The notes under the pieces: model-generated
Database searches by the model: none
What the model was told of the DNA's origin: nothing
The model's input: only the letters and a program-made list of their open reading frames with translations
Program-made: the position numbers and the translations under genes
In this document: positions 1 through 8,411 of the stretch, piece by piece
Layout: every line of letters starts with the position of its first letter
Position numbering within the stretch: the stretch's first letter is position 1
Source: JANQJA01 sp047947185
Lineage (GTDB): Bacteria; Pseudomonadota; Gammaproteobacteria; Pseudomonadales; Azotimanducaceae
Assembly: GCA_047947185.1 (NCBI GenBank)
Contig: CP170502.1
Location: 5,642,001 to 5,706,000, forward strand
DNA length: 64,000 bases
Reading direction: 5' to 3'

Positions 1-501
1 AGATGGCGTATCACCCAGCGCGGTGATGCCAACAAAATCACAGAGGTTTGCGTCGCGTACCTGGTGCAGGGCATCCAGAACACCGTGTGGCTTGAGCAGA
101 TCTGCAATACCAATTGCCCGTTCCCCCGTGGTTGCCGCGATGGGATTGTGAAGCTGTAACAGGGTCACCTTGGGCTGGTTCAGGCGCTGCAGCGAAGCGG
201 TGAGGGACGACTCGACCTGGCCGGCAATGTCAAACAGGTTGCTGGTATTAATGCTCACCTTGGTTGAAACGTGCGGGACCGGATCAACTTCCCTCAGAAT
301 CCAGCCCAACGCTTCTTCTGACTTTCCCTTGCCGTAGGAGGGGGCCGTATCAATCCAGTTGATACCGGCAGCCAGGGCTCGCCTCACCGTGTCCAGTTTA
401 ATGTCGTCAGGCTGGTTGATGAGCAGGCCGCCAACGGCGCCGCCACCAAACACCAGTTCCGAGACCTGCAGGCCGGTGGTGCCAAAAGGGTTATATCTCA
501 T
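1..501 (-). CDS. Aldo/keto reductase, 3' end beyond window
   Basis: Read on the minus strand from ATG at 501, this gives 167 in-frame codons to the window edge, so the C-terminal part is missing. The N-terminus (MRYNPFGTTGLQVSELVFGG) and WIDTAPSYG are typical of the aldo/keto reductase superfamily, NAD(P)H-dependent carbonyl reductases with a TIM-barrel fold. The catalytic tetrad is visible as D51, Y56, K81 (STKVS) and H118 (LQLHNP). The start lies 7 bases after the stop of the upstream PLP-enzyme gene, so the two are probably one operon. The sequence is closest in style to the L-fucose/D-threo-aldose dehydrogenase-like subgroup, but the substrate cannot be read from it. Confidence 0.85.
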   Translation of the reverse strand, partial: MRYNPFGTTGLQVSELVFGGGAVGGLLINQPDDIKLDTVRRALAAGINWIDTAPSYGKGKSEEALGWILREVDPVPHVSTKVSINTSNLFDIAGQVESSLTASLQRLNQPKVTLLQLHNPIAATTGERAIGIADLLKPHGVLDALHQVRDANLCDFVGITALGDTPS

Positions 502-508
502 CAGGACC

Positions 509-1747
509 TCAGGAATATCTGGCTTCGGTAACGCTGTCCGTGTCGCCGCCCCTGACCGCTGCCAGTGACGCTGCGAGGTCACTCAGGTAGACATCGACAA
601 CGCTGGCATGGAAGGGTGACAACATCAGGTGCAATGCTCTAGGTTCCGTTGTCAGGCTGGTAAACCAGCCACGCTTGTACATGTTCTTGTAGACCGCAAA
701 CACGTCAACCTCCGGGTGTGAAAAGGCCACAATGCCAAGCTGCGGCCTGCCCAGCACGTCAAAACCCAGTTCCCTGACACCGGCCTCGATGGCCTCGCGT
801 GCGTCGGTCACCTGCCTGTGTTTGGCACAATAGCCTTCAACGCCAAGGAAGTTCATGACAGCCCAGGCCGCGGATATGGCACCACCAGGCCGCGTGCCGG
901 CCAGGGTTGGTGTGATCATGCGCCCGCCGGGCCAGTCCTTGCAGTCGAAGATCATGAATTGTCGCAGGGCGTCGCTGCGAAACAGCACGGTCGATGCGCC
1001 CTTGGCGCAGTAACCGTACTTGTGCAGGTCTGCTGACATGGAATGTACCGCGGGTACCGCAAAATCAAACGGGGCAATTGCTGCGCCGTTCATCCGGACA
1101 AAAGGTGCAATGTAGCCGCCGACGCAGGCATCAACGTGGAGCCAGACCCGGTGTTTTGTTGCGACCTCGCCGAGTTCTGCAATGGGGTCTATCAGGCCAT
1201 AAGGGAAGCTGGGAGCTGATCCCACCAGCATAATGGTGCTGTCATCAATGGCATCGGCCATAGCACCGGCGTCAGCAAGCAGGTCCTTGCCGACAGGTAT
1301 CCGGCGCATCTCGAGCCCCATCATCATGGCTGCCTTGTCAAAGGCGGGGTGTGCAGACCAGGGCGCAACGATATTGCCCTGGCCGGTCAGATTTTTTTCC
1401 GCCACGGCAAAATCACGGGCAGCCTTGACGGCCATGGTGATGGAATCGGTGCCACCCGAGGTGATATTGCCCGCGGCTTCCTCGGGTGCATGCAGCAGGT
1501 ACAGTCCCATGCCAACCACCTCGTCCTCCATCTGCTTCAGGCTGGGAAAGGCAGCCGGCCCCAGGCCGTTTTCGGACATGTACAGGGTATAGGCCTCTTT
1601 CTGGACCTGGGCCACGTCTTCACCCGCGTTGAAGACATAAACCGCGGTCTTGCCATCACGCCACTTGGCGTCCGCCGCGCCCCTGTCAACCATCTCCTCC
1701 CTGAGTTCCTGCCATTGTCTGCCGTGGTCCGGCATTACCTTGATCAT
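509..1747 (-). CDS. PLP-dependent decarboxylase/lyase, sphingosine-1-phosphate lyase-like
   Basis: 412 aa, fold-type I PLP enzyme of the group II decarboxylase / sphinganine-1-phosphate aldolase family. Visible motifs are the phosphate-binding TSGGTDS (about 97-102), HVDACVGG with the pyridine-N-binding D206, and SADLHKYGYCAKGAS with the Schiff-base lysine K243. The HKYG..KG(A/S)S pattern is more like S1P lyase than glutamate decarboxylase. Family members cleave phosphorylated long-chain bases or decarboxylate amino acids, so which of these occurs here is inference. It is followed after 7 bases by an aldo/keto reductase, which could act on an aldehyde product. The ATG at 1747 is the first in the frame. 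Confidence 0.8.
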   Translation of the reverse strand: MIKVMPDHGRQWQELREEMVDRGAADAKWRDGKTAVYVFNAGEDVAQVQKEAYTLYMSENGLGPAAFPSLKQMEDEVVGMGLYLLHAPEEAAGNITSGGTDSITMAVKAARDFAVAEKNLTGQGNIVAPWSAHPAFDKAAMMMGLEMRRIPVGKDLLADAGAMADAIDDSTIMLVGSAPSFPYGLIDPIAELGEVATKHRVWLHVDACVGGYIAPFVRMNGAAIAPFDFAVPAVHSMSADLHKYGYCAKGASTVLFRSDALRQFMIFDCKDWPGGRMITPTLAGTRPGGAISAAWAVMNFLGVEGYCAKHRQVTDAREAIEAGVRELGFDVLGRPQLGIVAFSHPEVDVFAVYKNMYKRGWFTSLTTEPRALHLMLSPFHASVVDVYLSDLAASLAAVRGGDTDSVTEARYS

Positions 1748-1945
1748 GATGGTGCCCTGTCCGTTGGTTGTGCGTTAAGCGGTCGAAACCATGATACTTA
1801 TTCAGCGCCCTAATCGACAGTCTTGTGAGCCTGTGACTGGTGAAGGAGGCAGTCCCCGTTCATACTGCCCGGACCCGCATGGAATCTGCATGGAGAGAGT
1901 ATCCTGGCCACAGAGACAATCGCGACCACGCTGACCAGTCTTGGT

Positions 1946-3082
1946 GTGCTGATGCTGCTGGGGCTTGCAGCCCAGGCGATTGGCAGTCGCACTCACGTGC
2001 CGCGCGTTACCATGCTGATCCTGCTGGGAATTGGCATTGGTCCCGTGGGGCTGGACCTGCTGCCTGATCTCAGTAACGCCTGGTTTGACTACATCACCAC
2101 TGTGGCACTGACCATGATCGGTTTCCTGCTGGGTGGCAAACTCGACCGCGACCTGATCGGCCGTTATGGCAGTGCCTCAATCCTGCTCTCCCTGGTGATT
2201 ACCCTGGGTACTTTCGCAACGGTGCTGGCCGGGCTCCTGTTGATTGGCGTGAGTGTCCCCCTTGCCCTGATTCTTGCGGGGGTGAGCCTGGCCACTGATC
2301 CCATCGCCACCCTGGACGTGGTGAACAGCACACCGGGAGACTCCCGGTTGAAACGTTTTCTGCCGGGAATCGTTGCGCTTGATGACGTCTGGGGCTTGCT
2401 TTTGTTCAGTGTGGTCATGACGTTTGTTCATTTGTTCGCAAGTGAGACGTTTAGCGTTGATTTCGTTCATGATGCCCTGCTGGAGTTGGGTGGATCGATT
2501 GCCCTTGGCGCCGGCCTGGGATTGCCCATGGCCCTGCTGTCCGGCCGCATCAAAGAGGGTGAGCCAACTTTGCTTGAAGCAGTTGGCATGGTGATGTTGT
2601 GTGCCGGGCTGTCATTGTTGCTCGGCGCTTCCTACCTGCTGGCCAGCATTGTCATGGGCATGATGGTCTCCTGGTACGGCAGACATCACAAATTTGCGTT
2701 TCACGAGATTGAACATATCGAATGGCCGTTCCTGCTGCTCTTCCTGATTCTGGTGGGTGCTTCTTTTGAACCGTCAGGTCTGGCGGTACTGTCGGTAGCT
2801 GGTCTCGGCTACATCGTTTTCAGGGTGCTGGGGCGGGTCCTGGGGTGTCACCTGTACCTGCCGCACATACTGAGTGGACGGGAGAAAACCTATCTTGGCT
2901 TCAGCCTCCTGCCGCAGGCGGGTGTTGCGCTCGGTACAGCCATTTACGCGAAACAATTGTTCCCTGACCTGGCCAGTGAGGTGGTGATGGTGACCATTGG
3001 GGCTACCATCTTCTTTGAACTCGTTGGGCCTGTCTTCACTGCCCTCGGCCTGCGGCGAACTGCTCCTTTAGATAGCAGGTAA
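1946..3082 (+). CDS. Cation:proton antiporter, CPA2/Kef-like membrane domain
   Basis: About 378 aa, almost entirely hydrophobic, with some ten or more transmembrane segments and no C-terminal TrkA/RCK domain. TDPIATLDVV (unwound-helix motif) and ALDDVWG (paired aspartates of the ion site) mark the Na+(K+)/H+ exchanger domain of the CPA2 group. It should exchange monovalent cations for protons at the inner membrane. The GTG at 1946 is the only ATG/GTG/TTG start before the first helix, yet the frame is open from 1844 and reads like more N-terminus (SILATETIATTLTSLG). The true start may therefore be a CTG at 1904 behind GAGAGAG. The 3' end overlaps the convergent phosphatase gene by 15 bp. Confidence 0.8.
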   Translation: MLMLLGLAAQAIGSRTHVPRVTMLILLGIGIGPVGLDLLPDLSNAWFDYITTVALTMIGFLLGGKLDRDLIGRYGSASILLSLVITLGTFATVLAGLLLIGVSVPLALILAGVSLATDPIATLDVVNSTPGDSRLKRFLPGIVALDDVWGLLLFSVVMTFVHLFASETFSVDFVHDALLELGGSIALGAGLGLPMALLSGRIKEGEPTLLEAVGMVMLCAGLSLLLGASYLLASIVMGMMVSWYGRHHKFAFHEIEHIEWPFLLLFLILVGASFEPSGLAVLSVAGLGYIVFRVLGRVLGCHLYLPHILSGREKTYLGFSLLPQAGVALGTAIYAKQLFPDLASEVVMVTIGATIFFELVGPVFTALGLRRTAPLDSR

Positions 3083-4051
3083 CCGCCTGATACATTCAGG
3101 TCCTGTTACTTGCGAGAGGCAAGCACGGTCAATACTGAACCTGACAGTTTCACTGGCGAAGCTGGTAAGGAACTCGCCGCTGGTTACGGTAAAGCTGACA
3201 AGTGCCTCGGTGTCGGTGAACTGCAAGGCGGCAAAGCCGTTCTTGACTGCAAGGAAGGGTGCCTGGCTGTCAGCCAACATGCCCCTGGGTGATTTGCCAC
3301 CACCACCGGAGACAACGTAAAGCGGTTCCCCCGGGTAAGCCAACAGCTGGAGATTGTGGGAGTGGCCACTCAGGTAAAAGTGAACGCCAAGCGCTTTCAG
3401 GTCTTCCAGGATTGCCTGCTGCAGTCGCACATCGTCGTGGTACTTCGCAGACAGGGTTCTCACATTGTGGTGACCGGCGACGATACGCCAGCTGGAGGTA
3501 TCGCCGGTAAACGCCTCGTGCAGGAATTGCCGCTGCGCCTCAATTGACTGGTTGGTATCCAGCACGGCAATGGTGAACAGGCCGTGCCGATGCACATACC
3601 AGGCCCCGGGCATTTTCCAGCGATTCGGGTGGGCCAGCGCGTATTCGAGTTGGGCATCGGGTTTGCCACCATAATCGTGGTTGCCGAAGGCAGCATAGAA
3701 GGGTAGCTGGGCCAGGCAGGTGGAATCGTAGATGGCCTCAAAGTGGGTTTGCCAGAAGGGATCTTCGGGCGACTGCACGCCATCGGGATAGAAGTTGTCA
3801 CCCACGGATTGGATGAAGTCGACACCGCCAGCGCGACAGGCATGCTCCATCAGCGCCGCAACGCGTCGTTGTCGATAGTCTCCTTCGCCCCAGTCGCCAA
3901 GCACAATAAAACCCGGCGCTGTTGCCTCAGGGGGCGCCAATGGACTCATGTCCTTGAAGGGTAGCAGCCACATGACGGCGGCAAGCAGTAATACGCCGGT
4001 CAGTGAAATGAGAACGCTTATTGTTCCGTATCGAAGGGCTTTGGACAACAT
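3068..4051 (-). CDS. Purple acid phosphatase-like metallophosphoesterase, membrane-anchored
   Basis: 327 aa from the chosen ATG (4051). A longer frame starts at 4099 but adds a poor N-terminus. Residues about 8-30 form a signal-anchor helix. The rest is a calcineurin-like phosphoesterase with the dinuclear metal motifs GDWGEGD (about 52-58), VGDNFYPDG (about 83-91), FGNHDYGG (about 123-130), AGHHN and SGHSHN. The order and spacing resemble tartrate-resistant (type 5) purple acid phosphatases, which hydrolyse phosphate monoesters, here probably outside the inner membrane. It is convergent with the antiporter and has no obvious operon partner. Confidence 0.82.
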   Translation of the reverse strand: MLSKALRYGTISVLISLTGVLLLAAVMWLLPFKDMSPLAPPEATAPGFIVLGDWGEGDYRQRRVAALMEHACRAGGVDFIQSVGDNFYPDGVQSPEDPFWQTHFEAIYDSTCLAQLPFYAAFGNHDYGGKPDAQLEYALAHPNRWKMPGAWYVHRHGLFTIAVLDTNQSIEAQRQFLHEAFTGDTSSWRIVAGHHNVRTLSAKYHDDVRLQQAILEDLKALGVHFYLSGHSHNLQLLAYPGEPLYVVSGGGGKSPRGMLADSQAPFLAVKNGFAALQFTDTEALVSFTVTSGEFLTSFASETVRFSIDRACLSQVTGPECIRRLPAI

Positions 4052-4195
4052 TGGGGTACCTCGTGTAAGCCCATGATTGTAAACGATGTTTCGCCGCACT
4101 TCAGAAAGGGAAAAAAAGCAAACATAGCGCGAATGATTTTTCGCCTGCCGCCATCAAACGGGACAATAAAACAACTGATGGTGTGGTAGGGCAAG

Positions 4196-4780
4196 ATGTT
4201 GGACGGATTCAGGTTTGAAGTAGTTGATGCCGGTTCAGCCGGGTTTGACGCGGCGCAGACGCTGGTCGCCTCCCAATACGAACGGCATTTTGGTACCTGC
4301 CACCATCATGTGCTGCCCAACAGTTTCAATATGTACAGTGGAGATCAACTGGTTGGCTGTGCTGGTTTTGCCGGTGCTGCCGAGACCCCACTGTTTCTTG
4401 AGCAGTATCTGGATTTACCGATAGAACAATCGCTGGCGTCCGGGGCAACACTCGAACGCGCGGCGATTGTAGAGATTGGTGGCCTTGCAGTTCGCCATAA
4501 ACGCTATGTCCTGCCCCTGATGATGCAGTTGGCCCCCGAACTGCTTCAGCGACGGTTCAGCATGGCGGTCTGCACGGTCACCGCCCCCGTTCGGGGTTGC
4601 CTTGATAAACTGGGTATCGCGGCTACCGTGTTGGGTGCGGCGGATCCGGCAAGGCTTACCACTGCAGGCAACTGGGGACGCTACTACGAACTTGAGCCAC
4701 AGGTCATGGCCGGTAGCATCGAGGCGGGTGTGGTGGCAATTTCCCAACTGTTGGCGCTGTTTGGTGCGAGGGCTGCCTGA
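4196..4780 (+). CDS. Thermostable hemolysin family protein, LuxI/GNAT-like
   Basis: 194 aa, recognised as the thermostable hemolysin (delta-VPH) family by ASQYERHFGTCHHHVLPNSF and the general layout. The hemolysin name comes from Vibrio. The sequence instead looks like a GNAT/autoinducer-synthase fold: VEIGGLAV resembles the conserved E-x-x-R/G strand of LuxI-type acyltransferases, followed by an A-x-x-L-L-x-R helix and RGCLDKLGIAATVLG. It has no signal peptide, which argues against a secreted toxin. It is first gene of a coupled operon: its TGA shares one base with the ATG of the acyl-AMP ligase. An N- or O-acyltransferase using acyl groups activated by the next gene is my inference. Confidence 0.75.
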   Translation: MLDGFRFEVVDAGSAGFDAAQTLVASQYERHFGTCHHHVLPNSFNMYSGDQLVGCAGFAGAAETPLFLEQYLDLPIEQSLASGATLERAAIVEIGGLAVRHKRYVLPLMMQLAPELLQRRFSMAVCTVTAPVRGCLDKLGIAATVLGAADPARLTTAGNWGRYYELEPQVMAGSIEAGVVAISQLLALFGARAA

Positions 4781-6987
4781 TGGAAAATTTGCTGACCGCC
4801 ATTGAACAACATGCCCGCCAACAGCCGAGTGCATCCGCGCTGGTTACTGACCAGGGAATGCTGGGTTACGCCGAACTCTGGCGCGACATCAATCAGCTTG
4901 CTGAATGGCTGACCGCACAACACGCAAGGACAGTCGCCTTCCAGGTGGATAATGGTATCGAGTGGGCGGTGCTTGACCTTGCCCTGGCCAGGGCGGGCAT
5001 CAACAGTATTCCGGTTCCCCGGTTTTTCTCTGACGGGCAGCGTGATCATGTCCTGAAAGATGCGGGTGTGGACCTTTTCCTCACCGATGAAGTCACTGAT
5101 GGACTGGCCAGGGCTGTTGTCAGCTCGGGTGCACTGGTTCGCGTGCCGGGCACAAACCTGGTAGCGATGCCGTTGAGCCCTGTCCCCGGCGGAATCATTA
5201 GCGGGCAGCAGGGCCCGTGCAAGATCACCTATACCTCGGGCAGCACAGGTGCACCCAAAGGTGTCTGCCTTGCTGCCGGGAGTATCGACAAAGTAACAGC
5301 CTCCATCGTGAGTGCGCTTGCAGAGGTGCCAATCAGGAATCACCTGTGTGTGCTCCCGTTGGCGACGCTGCTGGAAAACATCGCTGGCCTCTATGCGCCG
5401 CTGATGCGGGGCGTGACGGTTTGTGTACCCTCGCTGGACCTTGTTGGTGTAGGTGCCAGCAGCCTGGATGTTGAAAAATTCTCCAGGGTGATTGGCCGGT
5501 TCGAACCGGACAGCCTGATTCTGGTGCCTCAACTGCTGACTGCCCTTACCACCCTGTGCCAGTTTGGCATGGTCAGCGCGAAGAGCTTCAAGCTGATTGC
5601 GGTGGGTGGTGGCAGGGTAAGCCAGGGCCTGCTGGAACGCGCTATGGAGGCCGGGTTACCGGTTTATGAAGGTTACGGACTTTCTGAGTGCGGTTCGGTT
5701 GTGACGCTGAACTTGCCCGGTGCGAGCCGTAGCGGTTCTGTTGGACGTGCATTACCCCATGCCAGGTTACGCGTTAACGCCTCCGGGGAAATTGAAGTTT
5801 CCGGTACGGTGATGACAGGGTACCTGGGGCAACCGGCCCAAACGGACGCCTGGTACGCCACGGGTGACCTGGGTCACATTGATGAGGACGGTTACGTCTA
5901 CATTGACGGTCGACGCCGCAACGTTTTCATCACCGCGTTTGGCCGCAACGTTAATCCTGAATGGGTGGAAGCATCGCTGACGCAGCATGCGGCCATCGGG
6001 CAGGCACTGGTTGTTGGCGAGGCGAGGAATCACAACCTGGCGCTGCTCTGGCTGCGCTTTCCCCAGACAGATGCCGAAGTGGCCAGCATCGTTGCTACTG
6101 CCAATGCCGAGTTGCCGGATTATGCCCGCACCCATGCCTACATCATCATGAATGAGCCGCTGGCCGCCAACTTTGTAACCGACAACGGCCGGCTCAAGCG
6201 CGAAGACGTGACGAGGGCCTGCGAGGAGGTGATTGAAGCGCATTATCAGCAGGCTGACGTGGCGCACCAGGAAACCCCGATTGAAACAAAATTGCAGAAG
6301 GAGAACACAGTGCAGTTTTTTGACCGAGTCCAGAAGGAAACAGAAGAGGGCCAGCAATACCTGCTTTCCGCGCCCATTATTCACCAGGTATTTGAAGGCA
6401 ACTTCACCCTGGAAACCTATGTCGCTTTTCTCGACCAGGCCTTTCATCACGTGCGGCATACGGTGCCTTTGCTGATGTCGGCCGGTAGCAGGCTTCGCCC
6501 CCACCAGGCGTGGTTGCAGAAGACGATTCACGATTACATTGGTGAAGAATTTGGCCACGAACAGTGGATTCTTGATGACATAGCGGCTTGCGGTTATGAC
6601 CGGGCGGCTTACGAATCAGGAGAGCCACCTTTTGCAACCGAGGTTATGGTTTCGTTCCTTTACGACTATATTTCCCGCATTAATCCTGTGGGTGTGTTTG
6701 GCATGGTACTTGTACTGGAAGGGACAAGTGCATCCATGGCCCCGGCGGTCGCCCGCATTGTGCAGGACAAGCTGGGATTGCCGGACAGTGCCATGACCTA
6801 CCTGACAACTCACGGTGAGCTGGATCAGGACCACATCGGTTACTTTGAACGCGCGATGAACAAAATCACAGCGCCGGAAGACCAGGCCGCGATCATACAT
6901 GTGGCCAACATGATGTACCGCCTCTATGGCGATGTTTATCGTGCCATTCCGGCTTGCGCGGAAGCCGTTGCCAGGCGCGCTGCCTGA
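4780..6987 (+). CDS. Acyl-AMP ligase fused to haem-oxygenase-like di-iron domain
   Basis: 735 aa with two domains. Residues 1 to about 490 are an ANL adenylating enzyme: YTSGSTGAPKG (about 149-159), YGLSECG, GDLGHIDEDGYVYIDGRRRN (from about 361) and a C-terminal NGRLKRED lysine. Residues about 510-735 are all-helical and match iron-containing redox enzymes of the haem-oxygenase-like di-iron oxidase group (UndA and relatives): FHHVRHT, EEFGHEQWILDD, VLEGTSA and HGELDQDHIGYFE supply the expected Glu/His/Asp ligands. The ligase should activate a carboxylic (probably fatty) acid and the fused domain could oxidise or cleave the same or the final product. TGATG overlaps link it to both neighbours. 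No carrier-protein domain is present. Confidence 0.85.
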   Translation: MENLLTAIEQHARQQPSASALVTDQGMLGYAELWRDINQLAEWLTAQHARTVAFQVDNGIEWAVLDLALARAGINSIPVPRFFSDGQRDHVLKDAGVDLFLTDEVTDGLARAVVSSGALVRVPGTNLVAMPLSPVPGGIISGQQGPCKITYTSGSTGAPKGVCLAAGSIDKVTASIVSALAEVPIRNHLCVLPLATLLENIAGLYAPLMRGVTVCVPSLDLVGVGASSLDVEKFSRVIGRFEPDSLILVPQLLTALTTLCQFGMVSAKSFKLIAVGGGRVSQGLLERAMEAGLPVYEGYGLSECGSVVTLNLPGASRSGSVGRALPHARLRVNASGEIEVSGTVMTGYLGQPAQTDAWYATGDLGHIDEDGYVYIDGRRRNVFITAFGRNVNPEWVEASLTQHAAIGQALVVGEARNHNLALLWLRFPQTDAEVASIVATANAELPDYARTHAYIIMNEPLAANFVTDNGRLKREDVTRACEEVIEAHYQQADVAHQETPIETKLQKENTVQFFDRVQKETEEGQQYLLSAPIIHQVFEGNFTLETYVAFLDQAFHHVRHTVPLLMSAGSRLRPHQAWLQKTIHDYIGEEFGHEQWILDDIAACGYDRAAYESGEPPFATEVMVSFLYDYISRINPVGVFGMVLVLEGTSASMAPAVARIVQDKLGLPDSAMTYLTTHGELDQDHIGYFERAMNKITAPEDQAAIIHVANMMYRLYGDVYRAIPACAEAVARRAA

Positions 6988-7784
6988 TGACGCGGCTTGC
7001 CATGAAAGAGATGCGTGTCCTTCTGACCGGAGCCACGGGTGGTATTGGTGCGGCACTGGCTGTAGAACTGACAGACGCCGGTGCGTTTGTACTGCTTCAC
7101 GGCAGGAATCGCGAACGCCTTGACGAGATTGCGCGCCTTTGTGGTGGTCGTGCACAGACGGTACAGGGTGACCTGAACTGCGCGGAAGACCGTGAACGGG
7201 TACGCCTGGCCGCAGAAGCACAGCGTTGCAACGTGTTGCTCAACAATGCGGGTGTCAACGAATTCGGTATTTTTGAACAGACCGATATTGAGCGGGTGAT
7301 TGCCACCAACGTGACGTCACCCATGCTGTTGACGCAGTCACTGCTGCCATACCTGACGGGACGACCAGCGGCCATGATTGTGAACCTGGGCTCAACCTTT
7401 GGGGCGATAGGTTATCCCGGTTATGTGGCCTATTGCGCATCGAAACATGCAATCAGGGGTTTTTCCGAGTCCCTGAAGCGCGAGTTGAGTGACAGTCGTG
7501 TTGAGGTCATCTACGTGTCGCCGAGGGCGACGATAACTGACATGAACGCCGGCGCTGCGAACGACGCCAATGTTGCCCTTGGCGTGACCCAGGATTCTGC
7601 GGAGCGAGTGGCAGAGGTGATCATCGCCGCCATGCAGCGAAGCCAGTCCCGTGTACAACTGGGTGCTGTTGAGCGTGCCCAGGTCAAGATGAATGCGCTG
7701 TTTCCCGGCGTTGTCGACAGGGCAATCGGCAAACAGCTCAAGACCATCAAACGTTTTGCAAACCATGAGGAGGGTTCACTATGA
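6987..7784 (+). CDS. Short-chain dehydrogenase/reductase in the acyl-ligase operon
   Basis: 265 aa from ATG 6987, which shares one base with the ligase stop (TGATG). An in-frame ATG at 6954 lies inside the ligase gene and is unlikely. Rossmann motif GATGGIG, NNAGVNEFG, an active-site serine region (NLGSTFGAIG) and YCASKHA (Y-x-x-x-K) define a classical SDR. It probably reduces or oxidises an NAD(P)-dependent carbonyl/alcohol step of the product made by the neighbouring genes. Its stop overlaps the next start by four bases (ATGA), so all four genes are translationally coupled. Confidence 0.88.
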   Translation: MTRLAMKEMRVLLTGATGGIGAALAVELTDAGAFVLLHGRNRERLDEIARLCGGRAQTVQGDLNCAEDRERVRLAAEAQRCNVLLNNAGVNEFGIFEQTDIERVIATNVTSPMLLTQSLLPYLTGRPAAMIVNLGSTFGAIGYPGYVAYCASKHAIRGFSESLKRELSDSRVEVIYVSPRATITDMNAGAANDANVALGVTQDSAERVAEVIIAAMQRSQSRVQLGAVERAQVKMNALFPGVVDRAIGKQLKTIKRFANHEEGSL

Positions 7785-8407
7785 AAATCTGGATAACGGC
7801 CGCTTTGCTGCTGGCTTTTGGCCAATCTGTTCTTGCGGGTGATGTTGAGGCACTCCAGTCCGGCTGGGCGAGGGCCAATTACCAACTGACCGGTGATGAG
7901 CAGGTAGCGGCGTTTGAGGCATTGATTAACCAGGCAGAATCGGCTGTCGCGGCCCATCCCGATGATGCAGCAGTGCTTATCTGGCAGGGCATCATCCAGA
8001 GTACCTACGCCGGCAAAGCGGGCGGGCTTGGCGCGCTGAAGTGGGTGAAAGCCGCACGGGCGTCCCTCGAACAGGCAATGAAAATTGATGACAAGGCACT
8101 CGATGGCTCTGCCTACACCAGCCTCGGCGCACTTTATTACCAGGTACCCGGCTGGCCGGTTGCTTTTGGCAGTGACAAGAAGGCGCGTGAGTTGCTTGAG
8201 CAGGCCGTCAACATGAACCCGGACGGGATTGATTCGAATTACTTTTATGGCGATTTCCTGGTTGATCAGGCTGAGTACGCCAAGGCACGGGATGTCCTGA
8301 CCAGGGCGCTGAACGCAGCCCCCAGGCCCGGACGCGAGCTTGCGGATATGGGGCGCCGGAAAGAAATTCAGGCGCTACTGGATACCGTGCAGCAAAAACT
8401 GAGTTAG
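7781..8407 (+). CDS. Secreted TPR-like helical repeat protein, operon end
   Basis: 208 aa with a signal peptide (MKIWITAALLLAFGQSVLAG, cleavage near residue 19). The mature part is built from alanine-rich helical pairs (DDAAVLIWQGIIQ, ALDGSAYTSLGALYYQVP, IDSNYFYGDFLVDQAEYAKARDVLTRAL) that read as degenerate tetratricopeptide repeats. It overlaps the SDR stop by four bases. A periplasmic TPR protein at the end of a biosynthetic operon could help export or sense the product, but that is inference. No enzymatic motif is seen. Confidence 0.75.
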   Translation: MKIWITAALLLAFGQSVLAGDVEALQSGWARANYQLTGDEQVAAFEALINQAESAVAAHPDDAAVLIWQGIIQSTYAGKAGGLGALKWVKAARASLEQAMKIDDKALDGSAYTSLGALYYQVPGWPVAFGSDKKARELLEQAVNMNPDGIDSNYFYGDFLVDQAEYAKARDVLTRALNAAPRPGRELADMGRRKEIQALLDTVQQKLS

Positions 8408-8411
8408 CCTG

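Noticed and set aside
4684..5532. 282-codon minus-strand frame
   Set aside because: Antisense to the acyl-AMP ligase adenylation domain.
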